From NCBI GenBank assembly GCA_026018925.1, contig JAKSZU010000009.1, positions 68,312,949 through 68,376,948 of the forward strand: DNA of 64,000 nucleotides. The letters are read 5' to 3'. Positions 45,469 through 55,974 of the stretch are shown piece after piece. This stretch comes from Tupaia tana (lineage: Eukaryota > Chordata > Mammalia > Scandentia > Tupaiidae). The notes below the pieces were generated by a model. The model had not been told where the DNA came from and did not search any database. It saw only the letters and a list, made by a program, of their open reading frames with translations. The position numbers were made by a program, and so were the translations under genes. Each line of letters opens with the position of its first letter. Position 1 is the first letter of the stretch.

Positions 45469-47180
45469 AAAATGATTAAACTGATTACAATTAATGTAAC
45501 TACACCACTGAACCGAGCAAAACAGGATTTAAAGGGAATACTACCAAATCCAGCACTCAACACTGTGAAATTCATAACATCCAGGATTCAAAAAAAATTA
45601 ACCAGACATGCAAAGAAACAAACATATATGATCCATTTCCAGGAGAAAATTCAATCGAGAAACAGGCTGAAAGGTGAAATATGATTAAATTAACTGATAG
45701 AGATGTTATAAGAGATAATACAAATATATATATTTTTTATTTTCAAGGAAAAAAGTGGCAAACTTTAACACAAAGAACAGAATAGTGGATATAAAAAAAA
45801 AAACAAATGAAACTTCTAAATGTTAACTATAAAAAACTAAAATGAAAATACACCCAATGCAAGGAAACGATATTATTGACTTAAAAACAAATTTAAAAAA
45901 GATTAATGAACTTCAAGACATAGCAATAGTAACTATGCAAGATGAAAAACAGAGCAAAGAACAACAAAAAAATGTATCAAGTTTTAAGACCCTGCGGGAT
46001 GACATAACTGTCTTATTTAGAACACTTTAGAGAACTTTGTAAGTGACAAGCAAAATTAAGAAATGAATTTAGCAAAATCATGGGAAAAACAGCACATCTA
46101 CAAAAACCAGTTGTATTTCTAAATACTGTTAAAGAAGAACTAAAAAATAAAATGAACAAATGAGCATAAAAGCATCAAAAATTAAAATACACAAAAATAA
46201 TTTAAACAAAATATATACAAGTACTTATACAACAAAAACTAAAAACAAATTAATGTTTAGTTTTTAAGGTAATAAAGAAGACATAGAAAATGGAGATATA
46301 TTCCATACTCATTGACTAAAATACTCAATTTTGTTAAATGTAACTTATCCCTAAGTTGATATCCTAGATATTTAACATGATAGCAACTAAATTTCAATAG
46401 CCTTCTTTAGAGAAAGAGATAGCAGCTTAAATTTATATAAAAATGAAAATGACTTAGAATAACTAAAACAATTTCATTTTTAAAAATCAGATAATTTATA
46501 CTATCTATTATCAAAATACACTGTACAGCTACAATAATCAAGACAGTGTCATATTGGCATAAACATAGATGGAGAACAACAGAACAGATTAGGCAGTCTA
46601 GAAATAAATTCTTACATAGGTGGGCAATCCAGTCTTATCAAAATGTCACAATTCAGGAACTAGCAGTTGGCATAGAGGCTATGTCGCTGGAATCCCATGT
46701 AGTCATTCGCGATTCAAGTCCGGAATCTGGTGGCTTAAACTCACGCTGGGTGCGTGTGCATGCATGCCCAAGATCCAGAGAGGAGAATGGAGAAGAAATT
46801 GTGGCATGGCCATGCCCCCTGGGGGATGATTTCTCACTTTCTGTTTGTCTTTCTCTGTCTTTCTGGTGAGCGCACGAGCCCTATAGCAAAAAAACCACTC
46901 CAAAAATAAATTTTAAAAAGTCACAATTTATTGGGAAAGAAAAATATTTTCAGCACATCATTCTGAAATATTAGATATCCATTTGAAAAACAATGAACCT
47001 CAACACTTCATATCAAAACCAAAAATTAAGTGGAAATGTACTATAGACCTAAATTTAAAAACTAAAATTATAAAATATATAGAGAAAACATAGTAGAAAA
47101 TCTTTGTGACCTTAGACTAGTCAAAGATTTCTTAGATAACTCGCAAAAGCACAATCTATAAGAAAGAATGATAAGTTTGG
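45469..47180 (+). mobile_element. Old L1 remnant (ORF1 region to late ORF2)
   Basis: Early part is A-rich with L1-like phrases. From 46500, ORF2 text is clear: CACTGTACAGCTACAATAATCAAGACAGTGTC, GGCATAAACATAGATGGAG, AAGTGGAAATGTACTATAGACC. Very diverged. It is the older sequence to the right of composite copy A. Confidence 0.65.
46654..46919 (+). mobile_element. CYN-like SINE in old L1
   Basis: TSD GTCACAATT at 46645-46653 and 46920-46928. Diverged (GGAACTAGCAGTTGGCATAG, TTCAAGTCCGG). Confidence 0.86.
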
Positions 47181-47186
47181 AGCCTA

Positions 47187-47630
47187 CCCCAAAGATCAGT
47201 ATTTAAGTGCTCCCACTGTGCATTGGGAGTAGGATCCTACATGACCACCTATGGTTGGAATCCTGGCCCCAGTGGCATGAAATAGACTCAGAGCTCATGT
47301 GCACGTGGGCCCAAAATCCTTTTTTTTAGAATCATTTAATTTTATTTATAATTATTTTATAATTATTATTTTTAAATTTGACCAGAGAGAGAGATGGAAA
47401 GTGAGAAAGTAAGCCTTCAGATCCAGAACTCAAACCGTGGTTGGCCATGTAAGAGTCCAGCGCCGTAACTACCATGCCACTCACTGGCCCAAAATATTGA
47501 TGGACAAAGAAATGGGAGAAAATCAAATTGTGCCATGACCATGCCTCATTAGAGGGTGCATTCTTTGTCTGTCTGTCTCTCTCTGATGAGTGCATGCACC
47601 CTCTGGCAATTAAATAAAAACTATAAAAAA
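47187..47630 (+). mobile_element. Old CYN-related SINE split by a short SINE
   Basis: Left half: ...GATCCTACATGACCACCTATGGTTGGAATCCTGGCCCCAGTGGC. Right half: ...CCATGACCATGCCTCATTAGAGG...GAGTGCATGCACCCTCTGGC plus A tail. Split by the family-2 SINE at 47319-47492, which duplicated GCCCAAAAT. Confidence 0.6.
47319..47492 (-). mobile_element. Short SINE (family 2)
   Basis: Reversed copy: T-rich tail, TTTGACCAGAGAGAGAGATGG, GAAAGTGAGAAAGTAAGCC, then the head ...CCGTAACTACCATGCCACTCACTGG. TSD GCCCAAAAT(CC/AT) at about 47310-47318 and 47489-47497. Confidence 0.78.
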
Positions 47631-47734
47631 ATAAAGAATTTAAGTTTCACTTCCTCAGAATTAATAAAGTTTATTCTTTAAAATAATACTAAGAAAATAT
47701 CAATAAAAAGGCAAACCACAGACCAAAGGAAATA

Positions 47735-48630
47735 TAGCCATCCCTTGGTATCCTTATCAGTAGTTCTCAACCTTTTTGGCACCAGGAACCAGTTTAATTG
47801 ACTACAGTTTTTCCATGGACCTAGGGTGGGGTGTGGTTTGAGGATGAGTCAAAGGTGTGGTTTGAGGATGAGTCAAGCACATTACATTTATTGTGCACTT
47901 TATTTTTTATTATTATTACATTCTAATATATAATGAAATAAGTGCGCAACTCACCATAACTCAGTATTTGAAGGCACTCCCCAGCAGTAGCATCACTTTC
48001 TCAGCACTGCCTCAGATCATCAGGTGTTAGAGTCTCATGATTGCACAACCTAGACTTCTCACAAGTGCAGTTCACAACAGGATTTTCACTCTTAAGAGAA
48101 TCTAATGCCACTGCTAATCTGACAGGAGACAGGGAACTCATGTGGCAATGTGAGCCGTGGGGAACAGCTGTAAATACAGATGACGTTTTGATCACTTGCT
48201 CAGCTCTCGCCTCCTGTTGTCTGCCCTGTTCCTAACAGACAGACTGGACTGGTACTGGCCCATGGTCTTAGGAGTTAGGATCACTGTCCTAGGAAACAGG
48301 TTTCAGAACTCCTAGCAATCCACAGATAATCAAGTCTCTTAAATAACATGGTGTAGAATTTGCATATAAGCAACAACCTCCCACATACATTAAATTATCT
48401 TGATTACTTATCATAGTTAATACAATGTAAGTTATATGTAAATATTTATTGCATTGTACCACTTAGGGGAAAATGACAAAAAAATTTGCACATGTTCACT
48501 ACAGATATAACCATCATAGCTGTAACTATACATAATACAAGTCAGCAAACCTTAGCATTTTTGATCTCTGAATGGCTGAATCTGCAGATGAACAACCTGT
48601 GGATATGGAGTGCCAAATGTACTTGCAAAA
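47735..48630 (+). mobile_element. Tigger-type nonautonomous DNA transposon, split
   Basis: The left end TAGCCATCCCTTGGTATCC and right end GGATATGGAGTGCCAAATGTA are inverted-terminal-repeat-like. The interior (TTAAATAACATGGTGTAGAATTTGC, ATACAATGTAAGTTATATGTAAATA, ATGTTCACTACAGATATAACC) matches a widespread Tigger-derived MITE. A hAT-like element lies near its left end. Confidence 0.6.
47758..48290 (+). mobile_element. hAT-like MITE inside the Tigger element
   Basis: Begins CAGTAGTTCTCAACCTTTTTGGCACCAGGAACC and ends GACTGGTACTGGCCCATGG...GGATCACTG, the classic CAG...CTG hAT ends. The interior CTCAGATCATCAGGTGTTAGAGTCTCATGATTGC fits a known mammalian repeat whose name I do not recall with certainty. 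A 23-24 bp tandem duplication (GTGTGGTTTGAGGATGAGTC) lies at 47831-47877. Confidence 0.6.
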
Positions 48631-48860
48631 CATGTATTTGATAAGGGGTTTGGATCTGAATGTGTAACAAAGTTTTAAAATTTTTCAATCTGTGATTAGT
48701 TTCATCTTTTCTTTTTAACATATGTAAACAAAGAAAACTTGTGTTCATCACCTCATTTTTCTGGGATAAAAGTTCCTATAAATTACTTTTAGCATGCTTT
48801 ATCTTAAATAAAATGTTTAAATCCTTCTTGTAATACATATATAGAAATTATGCATATTTT

Positions 48861-49107
48861 GGGACCAGCAGTTGGTGATGTCACTGGACTCCCATGTAGT
48901 TGAGCGCAGTTCAAGTCCTGGACCAGTTGGCTTGAACTCACGCCGGGCATGTGTGCGTGTGTGCCCAAGATCCCGAGAGGAGAATGGAGGAGAAGGGATT
49001 GTGGCATGGCCGTCCTCCCTGGGGAGTGATTTCTTGCTTTCTGTTTCTCTGTCTCTCTCTGTCTTTCTGGTGACTACATACATCCTATAGCAAAAACCTC
49101 TCAAAAA
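48861..49107 (+). mobile_element. CYN-like SINE
   Basis: TSD AGAAATTATGCATATTTT / AGAAATTATGCATGTTTT at 48843-48860 and 49108-49125. The head has lost TAATGGC (CAGTTGGTGATGTCACTGG). Confidence 0.9.
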
Positions 49108-49194
49108 AGAAATTATGCATGTTTTTCAGTGATTTACAACACATTATTTCATTATTTTCATTATGAAACTAATGTATGGACATATGTTCTTTGT

Positions 49195-49752
49195 AATTTT
49201 TTAAGAGGTTTTTCCCTTAGAGCACGTGGGATTGCTGGAGGGAGAAAGAGAGAGAGACAGAGAGAGACAGAGGCAGTGAGATGGAAAGTGAGAAATTCCT
49301 CCCCATGGGACCAGCAGATGGTATCATGGTTTTGTGACTGGACTCTCATGTAGTCAGCAGCAGCTCGAGTCCTGGACCTGACAGCTTAAACTCACACAGA
49401 GCAAGTGTGTATGTGTGCTCAAGATCCTTAGAGAGGAACGGAGGAGAAGGGATTGCGGTGTGGCCATCCCTTCTGGGGGATAATTTCTCGCTTTCTGTCT
49501 CTGTCTTTCTGGCCAGTGGACACACTGTAAAGCAAAAAACTCTCTCTAAAAAAAAAGAAGAAAAAAGAAATCACCTCCCTCCCCAGAGGAATGGCCACAC
49601 CAAAATCCCCTCCTCCATTCTACTTCAAGGATCTTGAGCATGCATGCATATATACTTAGTGTGATTTTCAATCCACTGGGTCTGGAACTCTAACCACAGT
49701 CAACCATGTGGGAGTCCTGTGACATAACCACTACACCATCTGCTAGCCCCTG
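49195..49752 (-). mobile_element. Old CYN-like SINE containing another SINE
   Basis: Left part AAGAGGTTTTTCCCTTAGAGCACG...GAAAGTGAGAAATTCCTCCCC; right part TCCCCAGAGGAATGGCCACACC...ACCATCTGCTAGCCCC. The younger copy at 49306-49567 splits it at the CCCC block. Confidence 0.8.
49306..49567 (+). mobile_element. CYN-like SINE nested in an older one
   Basis: Head GGGACCAGCAGATGGTATCATGG, tail CTGTAAAGCAAAAAACTCTCTCT with A/G-rich tail. The duplication is of the host's GAAAT(T/CA)CCTCCC text. Itself moderately diverged. Confidence 0.8.
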
Positions 49753-49754
49753 TA

Positions 49755-50468
49755 AAATTTTTTAACAACACATATTTATCAGAAGCAAATCAGACAATCT
49801 CCCTTAACACAATATCATTCTCATTTCTATGGAAAACCACTGTCAATATTTTGGTGAGCATTCTTACTAAGTATATGTTTCTTTCTATGTATATTTAATA
49901 AATATTAGGGTTTTTTCATATAATAGAAAACCTCAAGAAATAGTGACCTCAACATGATAGGAGTTTATTTCTCTGTCCTGTAAGTTAAATCCAGAGTATA
50001 TTGTACAGAGCATTTATGATAGCTGCACAATGACAAGGAATATGGAATCTTTTTGCTCCATCTCCCAATCATGTTATTTCCATTCTCAGTGTCATCTTAA
50101 TGTTCCATGATGACTGATGGTACTGTAGTCATTATGTGTTCAGTGGAAGTTAAAGAAAAAATGAGTGGAAAAGAAAACAAAGGGGCTTCCCTAATTATCT
50201 ATTTTCCTTTTAAGAAGGCTTCTGATTGCTCCTTCCAAAGATTCTCCTCAGATATATATTTTTTAATCAGGATTTCATCTCATGGTCACATCTTAGCTTC
50301 AAGCGGAGCAGGGAAAATGTCTTTGAGTTGGATAGATTGCCACTGTTAATGTTATGGGGGTTCTGTGAGCAAGAAGAAGAAATAAATGGATATTAGATAG
50401 TCAAAGAGAAGTATCTATTCACACACGCAAAAGAAAATACACACAGGTATAGTTTTGATAAAAAGAAT
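49755..50468. other. No gene seen; possible ancient repeat
   Basis: 49930-50400 (AGGAGTTTATTTCTCTGTCCTG...GGGTTCTGTGAGCAAG) has the feel of an ancient mammalian MER repeat, but I cannot name it. The 80-codon frame at 50107-50349 is not recognised. Confidence 0.35.
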
Positions 50469-50910
50469 CACACTAAAGGTTGAACATCCCTAATTCCAAC
50501 ATCAACATCTTAAATGCTCCAAAATCTGAAACTTTTTCCGTGTTGATATGATGTCATAAGTGAAAAAAACTCCATAGCTGGCATTTTGTGTTAGGTCACT
50601 GACAAATCACTACACTACAAAATTATTGTATAGGTCTGGCCCCATAGCAGTGATTAAAGGGAGCTGGATTAAAGGGAGGAGATTACAACAAAGACCCATT
50701 GAGGGGCTCTTTCTCCCTTATTCTCTCTGTTTCTCTCTGGTAAGCACATGTGTCACCTGGCAAAAAAAAAAAAAAAAAAAAAAAAAAATTATATTTAGGT
50801 TATTTGTGTAAGGTATGTAGGAAACACAAATAAATTTCTTAGACTTGGGTCCAAAATATTTCATTGCATATATATACACACACACACATATGCAGATATT
50901 GGTCCGATAC
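50469..50910 (+). mobile_element. MER2/Tigger-like element, left part
   Basis: AGGTTGAACATCCCTAATTCC and AATGCTCCAAAATCTGAAAC are the start, and ACAAATAAATTTCTTAGACTTGGGTCC the interior. It is interrupted by a SINE-like insertion (50625-50790) and ends where the RPL27A pseudogene begins. Its right end is at 51690-51835 in opposite orientation because of an inversion. Confidence 0.58.
50625..50790 (+). mobile_element. Short SINE with a long A tail
   Basis: GGTCTGGCCCCATAGCAGTGATTAAAGGG... CTTTCTCCCTTATTCTCTCTGTTTCTCTCTGGTAAGCAC then a 28-base A run (50762-50789). The head does not closely match either main family; the CT-rich body does. ATTAAAGGGAG(C/G)(T/A)GGATTA suggests a small internal duplication. 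Confidence 0.55.
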
Positions 50911-50947
50911 CTCACAAGACTTTATGGAGGCCTCCCTCTTCTGTCTT

Positions 50948-51178
50948 AGTCAGAAAGACAGAAAGACCGAGAAAGACCCGGAAACTTCAAAACCACATGA
51001 GCCACAGCCACGGTTGAATCAGCAAGCTCCAGAAACATCCTAGAAGTCAGGGTAATTCTGTTGACATACAACACCACAGGATCAACTTTGACCAATATCA
51101 CCCAGGTTACTCTGAAAAAGCTGATATGAGGCATACCACTTAAAAAGGAACCAGAGCTTCTGCCCAACTGCCAACCTT
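50948..51178 (+). pseudogene. RPL27A: RPL27A processed pseudogene, 5' half
   Basis: Ribosomal protein L27a (uL15) belongs to the large ribosomal subunit; this is a dead retrocopy of its mRNA. The plus strand holds the N-terminal half without introns: RKTRKL, then MSHSHG (SHGHG in the functional protein), HHRINFDQYHPGY near the middle and the codons matching NQSFCPTVNL at the end, cut off after GCCAACCTT. There are in-frame stops, and the start codon is not preserved. The other half lies inverted at 51826-52089. It sits inside a MER2-like element. Identification comes from the protein and mRNA known to me, and is strong because both halves match over their whole length. Confidence 0.88.
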
Positions 51179-52088
51179 AAAATGAACATATCCTTTAATT
51201 TGACAATTCAATTCATATAAAAATTGCATGTGTGCATAAATACACACATGTATACGTATATATATGTAAACACTGAATTCACTGAAGCATTGTCTGAGGA
51301 CACAGAAGAACAATCTAAATATACATCAGAAATGACTGTTTAAATAAATTTGTGTTTGATCCATGTACTAGTACATTATAGATAAACAAGTAAAAATAAA
51401 AAAGATGATGTAAATAAGTTTGTGGTAATATGAACTATGTGCTAGTATATATAAAAACAGATTTCAGAAACATTGTGGAAAGATGGTATGTATTAATTTT
51501 GGTGCAAAAATTTTGAAACTCATGTGTAGTTTTTTCATAATATGGATTTTACATAAATTTTTGAAGATATATATATATTTTTTTCATCATAGTTTCCTGG
51601 ATCATAATTAGCTATTTATGTGTAGATGAGGAAAAAATATCTAAGAACATTTCACCAAATAAGAAATGTAACTTGGAATGCAATATGGACACAGGTTGAG
51701 TATCCATTATCTAAAATTCTTGGATTCAGAAGTGTTCCAATTTTTCTTAGATCCAGAAGTGCTCCCAATTTTCTTTTCCTTTTTTTAAATTTTAGAATAT
51801 CCGTACACACACACACACACACATATCATTTGTTAGCATTTAATGAAACTCTCTCCATGTGGCTTCAAGCCACCAGGACACAAGTACCCACCACACCTTT
51901 ATCCTTAACTCTTCTCCTGAAGAATTTGGCCTTCATGATGACAGACTGCTTCAGGAGCTTTCCCTTCTCCAGAACTTTGTAGTAGCCCAGTTGCACTTCA
52001 TCAATGATGGAAGCTATTCCAGTCTTGTTTTTGGCAGCATTTACCTGTGTCTGCTCACTAACCAATGTCCACAATTTATCAAGGTTGG
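51179..52088. other. Inverted genomic segment
   Basis: This ~910-bp segment carries the 3' half of the RPL27A pseudogene and the right end of the MER2-like element, both in the wrong orientation relative to their left halves. Turning it over restores both. The breakpoints carry a perfect 24-bp inverted duplication (51179-51202 and 52089-52112) and a 9-bp one (GCCAACCTT at 51170-51178, and reversed at 52081-52089), as expected of staggered breaks that were filled in. Confidence 0.82.
51690..51835 (-). mobile_element. MER2/Tigger-like element, right end (inverted)
   Basis: ACAGGTTGAGTATCCATTATCTAAAATTCTTGG then AGAAGTG and TTTAGAATATCCGTACACAC. Reversed, this is the right terminal part of the element whose left part is at 50469-50910. 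Confidence 0.55.
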
Positions 52089-52089
52089 C
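51826..52089 (-). pseudogene. RPL27A: RPL27A processed pseudogene, 3' half (inverted)
   Basis: Minus-strand codons [19 protein letters not shown], then [19 protein letters not shown] and the C-terminus GTCVLVA followed by a stop. Next comes the known 3'UTR start (GCTTGAAGCCACATGGAGAG...AGTTTCATTAAATGCTAAC). A small deletion sits before GTCVLVA. Its upstream end, GCCAACCTT, is exactly where the plus-strand half stops at 51178. Confidence 0.92.
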
Positions 52090-52299
52090 AAATTAAAGGA
52101 TATGTTCATTTTAAATTTTGATAGATATTGCAAAATTGCTCTGTAAAGCAGTTGTGCAATTTAAATTCTCATTAAAATTACATGAGTGCCTATTCCCTTA
52201 TTCTATCAACAACAGACTGATTGTCTTTAAATGTTTCTTTTGCTTTTTGCCAGTAACATATATGAAAATTTATATTTTGTTATTGGTTTAAATGTTTTT

Positions 52300-52545
52300 A
52301 AAAATAGTGCATCTATTTATTTCTTCATGAATGAGAGAGACAGAGATAGTGAAAGAGAAAGAGAGTACACCCTACTCAGGATCTTGAACTATGATCCACT
52401 CCCAGGCTTCACCCAGCCCCAAGTCATAGGCAAACACATGCCTGGCATACTGAAGGATGTGTCCAGTCTTGAACCAGGAACCTTCCCATGGGTGATTGTC
52501 TCACAGAGTGTCATGTTTTACCACTGTGCCATTATCAAGCCATAA
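52300..52545 (-). mobile_element. Old tRNA-like SINE
   Basis: Reversed: ATTTATTTCTTCATGAATGAGAGAGACAGAG (tail side), CTTGAACCAGGAACCTTCCCATGGG (B-box region), CCACTGTGCCATTATCAAGCC (head). Different body from the main SINE. Confidence 0.45.
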
Positions 52546-53160
52546 TTTTGTTAGTGTTTTAATATGTATTATGAGTCACTTTAAGCATAATTCCTGGTAA
52601 TCATAAGCTCTTTTTATTACTTTTTCTTTGTTCTGCTGAATAACCTAGTTATTTTCTACAATGTCAAGTATATTTCTAAAGATATTTCAAAGAAAATAAA
52701 TGTAGATTAAGACTCTGGTAAACTACCTCTTCTTGCAAATTCAGCTGTGAACAAACCAAATCCAGAGGGATATAAGTTCACTGGATATCTTAAATTCAGA
52801 AGTCAACTCTGATGTCCCATTCTACCTTCATAGCACCATCTTCCATTCACTTTGCTCAGTGGTAACCCCCAAATGGTTTGATCTGGGCAATGCTATGTTT
52901 TGAGAATCAAGTAGCTAGAACTGCAGAAGTACTGAAGACTCTTTAGGTGACAAAAGGATAAGTAGAACATGAATCCTCTTACTACTGATCTAAACCAGAG
53001 GTCAAAATTTCAAATATCCACAGAGGCCACAAAAATATTAAACTGTCATGGTGGGAATGGGGAAAATTAGAGACTGCAAGTAAGCCACTATGAAAGTCTA
53101 ACTAATTCTTACCTTTAAAGATTAGGAATCCACATTGCCAGATCTTTGTATTTTTTTAGG
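52546..53160. other. No gene seen; AT-rich unique DNA
   Basis: No recognised element or RNA gene. Confidence 0.45.
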
Positions 53161-53182
53161 AGAATTCAGAATTATAGTTTTT

Positions 53183-53453
53183 TTTTTTTTTTTTCTTTTT
53201 TTGGAGAGGTTTTTGCTATAGGGCGCGTGCGCTCGCCAGACAGACAGAGAGAGACAGAGAGACAGAAAGCAGGAAATCACCCCCCAGGGGGGACGGCCAC
53301 GCCGCAATCCCTTCTCCTCCATTCTCCTCTCGGGATCTTGGGCACGCACGCACACGCGCCCGGCGTGAGTTTAAGCCGCCGGGTCCGGGACTCGAACCGC
53401 GGTCGACCACGTGGGAGTCCAGCGACATAGCCATTACGCTAACTGCTGGTCCC
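53183..53453 (-). mobile_element. CYN-like SINE, best-preserved copy
   Basis: Reverse copy nearest the apparent consensus, with many intact CpGs (CGTGCGCTCGCC, GCCGCCGGGTCCGGGACTCG). The A box is TAGCGTAATGG and the B box GGTTCGAGTCC, the internal RNA polymerase III promoter of a tRNA-derived SINE. The TSD CAGAATTATAGTTTTT begins at 53167 and 53454. Unmutated CpGs indicate a young insertion. It defines the subfamily with TTCGAGTC / GTGGCCATC / GTCTCTCTGTCTC. The alternative subfamily has GGGAACC, TTCGCGTC, GTGACCATC and GTCTCTATGTCTC. Confidence 0.95.
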
Positions 53454-53464
53454 CAGAATTATAG

Positions 53465-53695
53465 TTTTTTAAGTTTATCTATTTCTCCCATGAGAGGGAG
53501 AAAGAGAGGCATTGCCAAAAGAGCTTTCATGCCATAATTCACCTCCAACTTTATTCAGCCAGAATTACAGGCATATACACATAGTCAAGGTGTACAGGGA
53601 AACCTTGAGACATGAACCAAAACTTTTCCATATAGTTTCAGCATCATGAAGCATTGCATTACCATGGCACCACTGTGGCTGGCCCAGAAATGAAG
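53465..53695 (-). mobile_element. Old tRNA-like SINE
   Basis: TTTATCTATTTCTCCCATGAGAGGGAG (tail side), AGCCAGAATTACAGGC, GCATTACCATGGCACCACTGTGGCTGGCCC (head side). Similar plan to 52300-52545. Confidence 0.42.
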
Positions 53696-53714
53696 GTTTT
53701 TATATAACATATCA

Positions 53715-53962
53715 TTTTTGCGGGGAGGGGGTTGCCATAGGGCACATTCACTGGCTGGGGAAAGACACAGAGAGACAGAGACAGGGAAAGTGAGAAATCA
53801 CCCTCCAGGGGGATGGCCACAACACAATCCCTTCTCCTTCATTCTTCTCTTGAAAATTTGAACACAGGCACCATGTACCGGATGTGATTTTCAAGCCACC
53901 AGTCTAATTCTTGAATCGTGGTCAGCCATTAACTAAACAAATACATTCACAGGCCAGATATT
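53715..53962 (-). mobile_element. Diverged CYN-like SINE
   Basis: GCCATAGGGCACATTCACTGG, GAAAGTGAGAAATCACCCTCCAGGGGGATGG and CAAGCCACCAGTCTAATTCTTG are retained. The head is degraded after GTGGTCAGCC. Confidence 0.7.
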
Positions 53963-54049
53963 ACCCATAGGATATGACTTTTCAACCTCTAGACAATCTT
54001 TGGTGTTTAGTTTAAACCACTTTACCTGGAAATTTAGTAATTGTGTGTT

Positions 54050-54300
54050 TATGATAATAATAATAACTCATTGAAAAAATAACACCTTCACCATTTGTCA
54101 GGCTCTGTGCTAAATATGTAACATAAGTCATCTTATTTAGTCTTTCTAAAAAAATCTACGAGATATGCTTTATTATTGCTATCTCTGTTTTATAAATGAG
54201 TAAACTAAAGATTAGAAAGGTTGAGCAACGTGTTCATAATGGAATAGTATTTATAGTCCTGGGTGTCTGAAATTAAAAGTTTACACTTTCAACCACGTAC
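54050..54300 (-). mobile_element. MIR SINE
   Basis: GTCAGGCTCTGTGCTAAATATG, TTATTATTGCTATCTCTGTTTTATAAATGAGTAAACTAAAGATTAGAAAGGTTGAGCAACG fits a reversed MIR core and end. Ancient. Confidence 0.62.
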
Positions 54301-54445
54301 TATTAATTAAGTTTTACAGAATCATTTAATTTATGTGCCATATGATGGCCCTGCTCTTTGAACTTGTATTAAATCACATAATGTCTAAAGACATGGAAGA
54401 AATTAAATAGAGGAGGTAAAATACAAAAGCAAAATGAACATTTTT

Positions 54446-54695
54446 AAAAGTTTACTATATGGTATGTGTGCTTGTCAGAGACAGAAAGAGAGCAAGAGAG
54501 AAATTGAGAAAGCAATCCTCTGGGGGTGATAACCATGCCATAATTCCTTCTCTTTCAGTCTCCTCTCAGGATTTTGGGTTTGCACAGTGCCCAGTGTGTT
54601 TTTCATATCTCTGGGTTCAAGACTCAAACCATGTGATTGGCGATGAGGGATCCAGCCACCTTAACCACCATACCACTATTCACCTCCAAATAACC
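54446..54695 (-). mobile_element. Old CYN-related SINE
   Basis: TACTATATGGTATGTGTGCTTGTCAG, GAGAAAGCAATCCTCTGGGGGTGATAACCATGCC, CCACCTTAACCACCATACC. It mixes features of both SINE families. Confidence 0.55.
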
Positions 54696-54764
54696 ATATT
54701 TAAAACAATAATAATTTAAATATAATTTTTATATATTTTATCTTTTTGGAGTAAGTGTGCAAAA

Positions 54765-54875
54765 TTCAGAGGACTGCTTTGAGAAGTTAAAGAAATAATG
54801 AATATAAAACTCTAGCACCATGCCTGGATCATAGTAACTGCTCAATAAATATGTATCATTGTGTATCATTTTTAT
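54765..54875 (+). mobile_element. MIR/L2-like 3' end
   Basis: AGCACCATGCCTGGATCATAGTAACTGCTCAATAAATATGTATC resembles the MIR end (GTGCCTGGCACATAGTAGGTGCTCAATAAATG). Confidence 0.5.
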
Positions 54876-55974
54876 AATAAATTCATATTTTTTGCTATTG
54901 GGTTGCCAGAAAAATCAAGACATATTTTTGCAACAGATGGCACTAGTTCATTTTTGGAAGTACTACAGTCATTTACATCTATGTTATTTTTATGTTATTT
55001 GACAGCTGACAGTTCTACCTTCTTGCTAAAAAAAAATAATAAGTGAGTTGAGTTTTGGAGAATTTACGAGTTGAAGATGGAAGGCCAAATTGTGCATTCT
55101 TGCCATATTTCCCTGTTTTACTTCAGTAAAGGAAAGAATGCATATTGAGCTTGTGAGAAGTTGCATATAATTCTCTACAAGGATGTCAGTGCCAACGATA
55201 GTCCACAAAATTCCATGCTGGTGATTTTCCTTGGTCAGGGAGGCCCACCAAGGTTGATGATGATAAAATTAAAGCATTGATCAAGTTGAACCCACATTAC
55301 ACTACATGAGATATTACAGGAATATTGAGCATCCATCAGTCAAACATTTACAACCACCCAAAGAAGTGAAGATATGTAAGAAACTCAATATTTGGGTTTC
55401 TCATGAACTCAAAGAAGTTTATTTGTCAGGGCATATAAACATCTGTGATAAGCTCATTAAACATGAGGAAAATGATCCTTTTTTGAAGCTACTGATAACT
55501 GGTGATGAAAAACAGATTGTTTACAACACTGTGCTGCTTAAATGGTCTTGATCCCAACATGACGATTCACCTTAAATGACATCAAAAGCAGACATTCATC
55601 AAAGGAAGATTATATTCTCAGTGTGGTGATATCTTACAGGTGCCATGTGCTTTGAGCTCCTATGAAGGAACCAAATAATCCATTTGAATGTGTACTGTTG
55701 GCAATTGGACAGTTTGAACAAATATATCATTCAAAAACCTCCAGATCCCACTGATGGTAAAGGAGTTTTGTTTCATCATGACAACATGAGACCATACACA
55801 AGTTTAATCACTAGTCAAAAATAACTGGAGCTTGGTTGGGATATGTTGCCACACCCACCATACTCACCTGACCTTGTGCCATTAGAGTTCCACTTGTATC
55901 ACTCTCTTCAAATTTCTTTGAGTAATATAATGGTCAATTCAGATGAGTCTGGCCCTTTGCTACCATTAACCCCA

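Noticed and set aside
50948..52089. RPL27A halves as twin-priming product
   Set aside because: With the 3' half on the minus strand, twin priming would put the 5' half to its right. It is on the left, and the host MER2-like element is split the same way, so a genomic inversion fits better.
53183..53453. tRNA gene from the A and B boxes
   Set aside because: The cloverleaf is not complete, the head is followed by a SINE body and A tail, and dozens of copies have TSDs.
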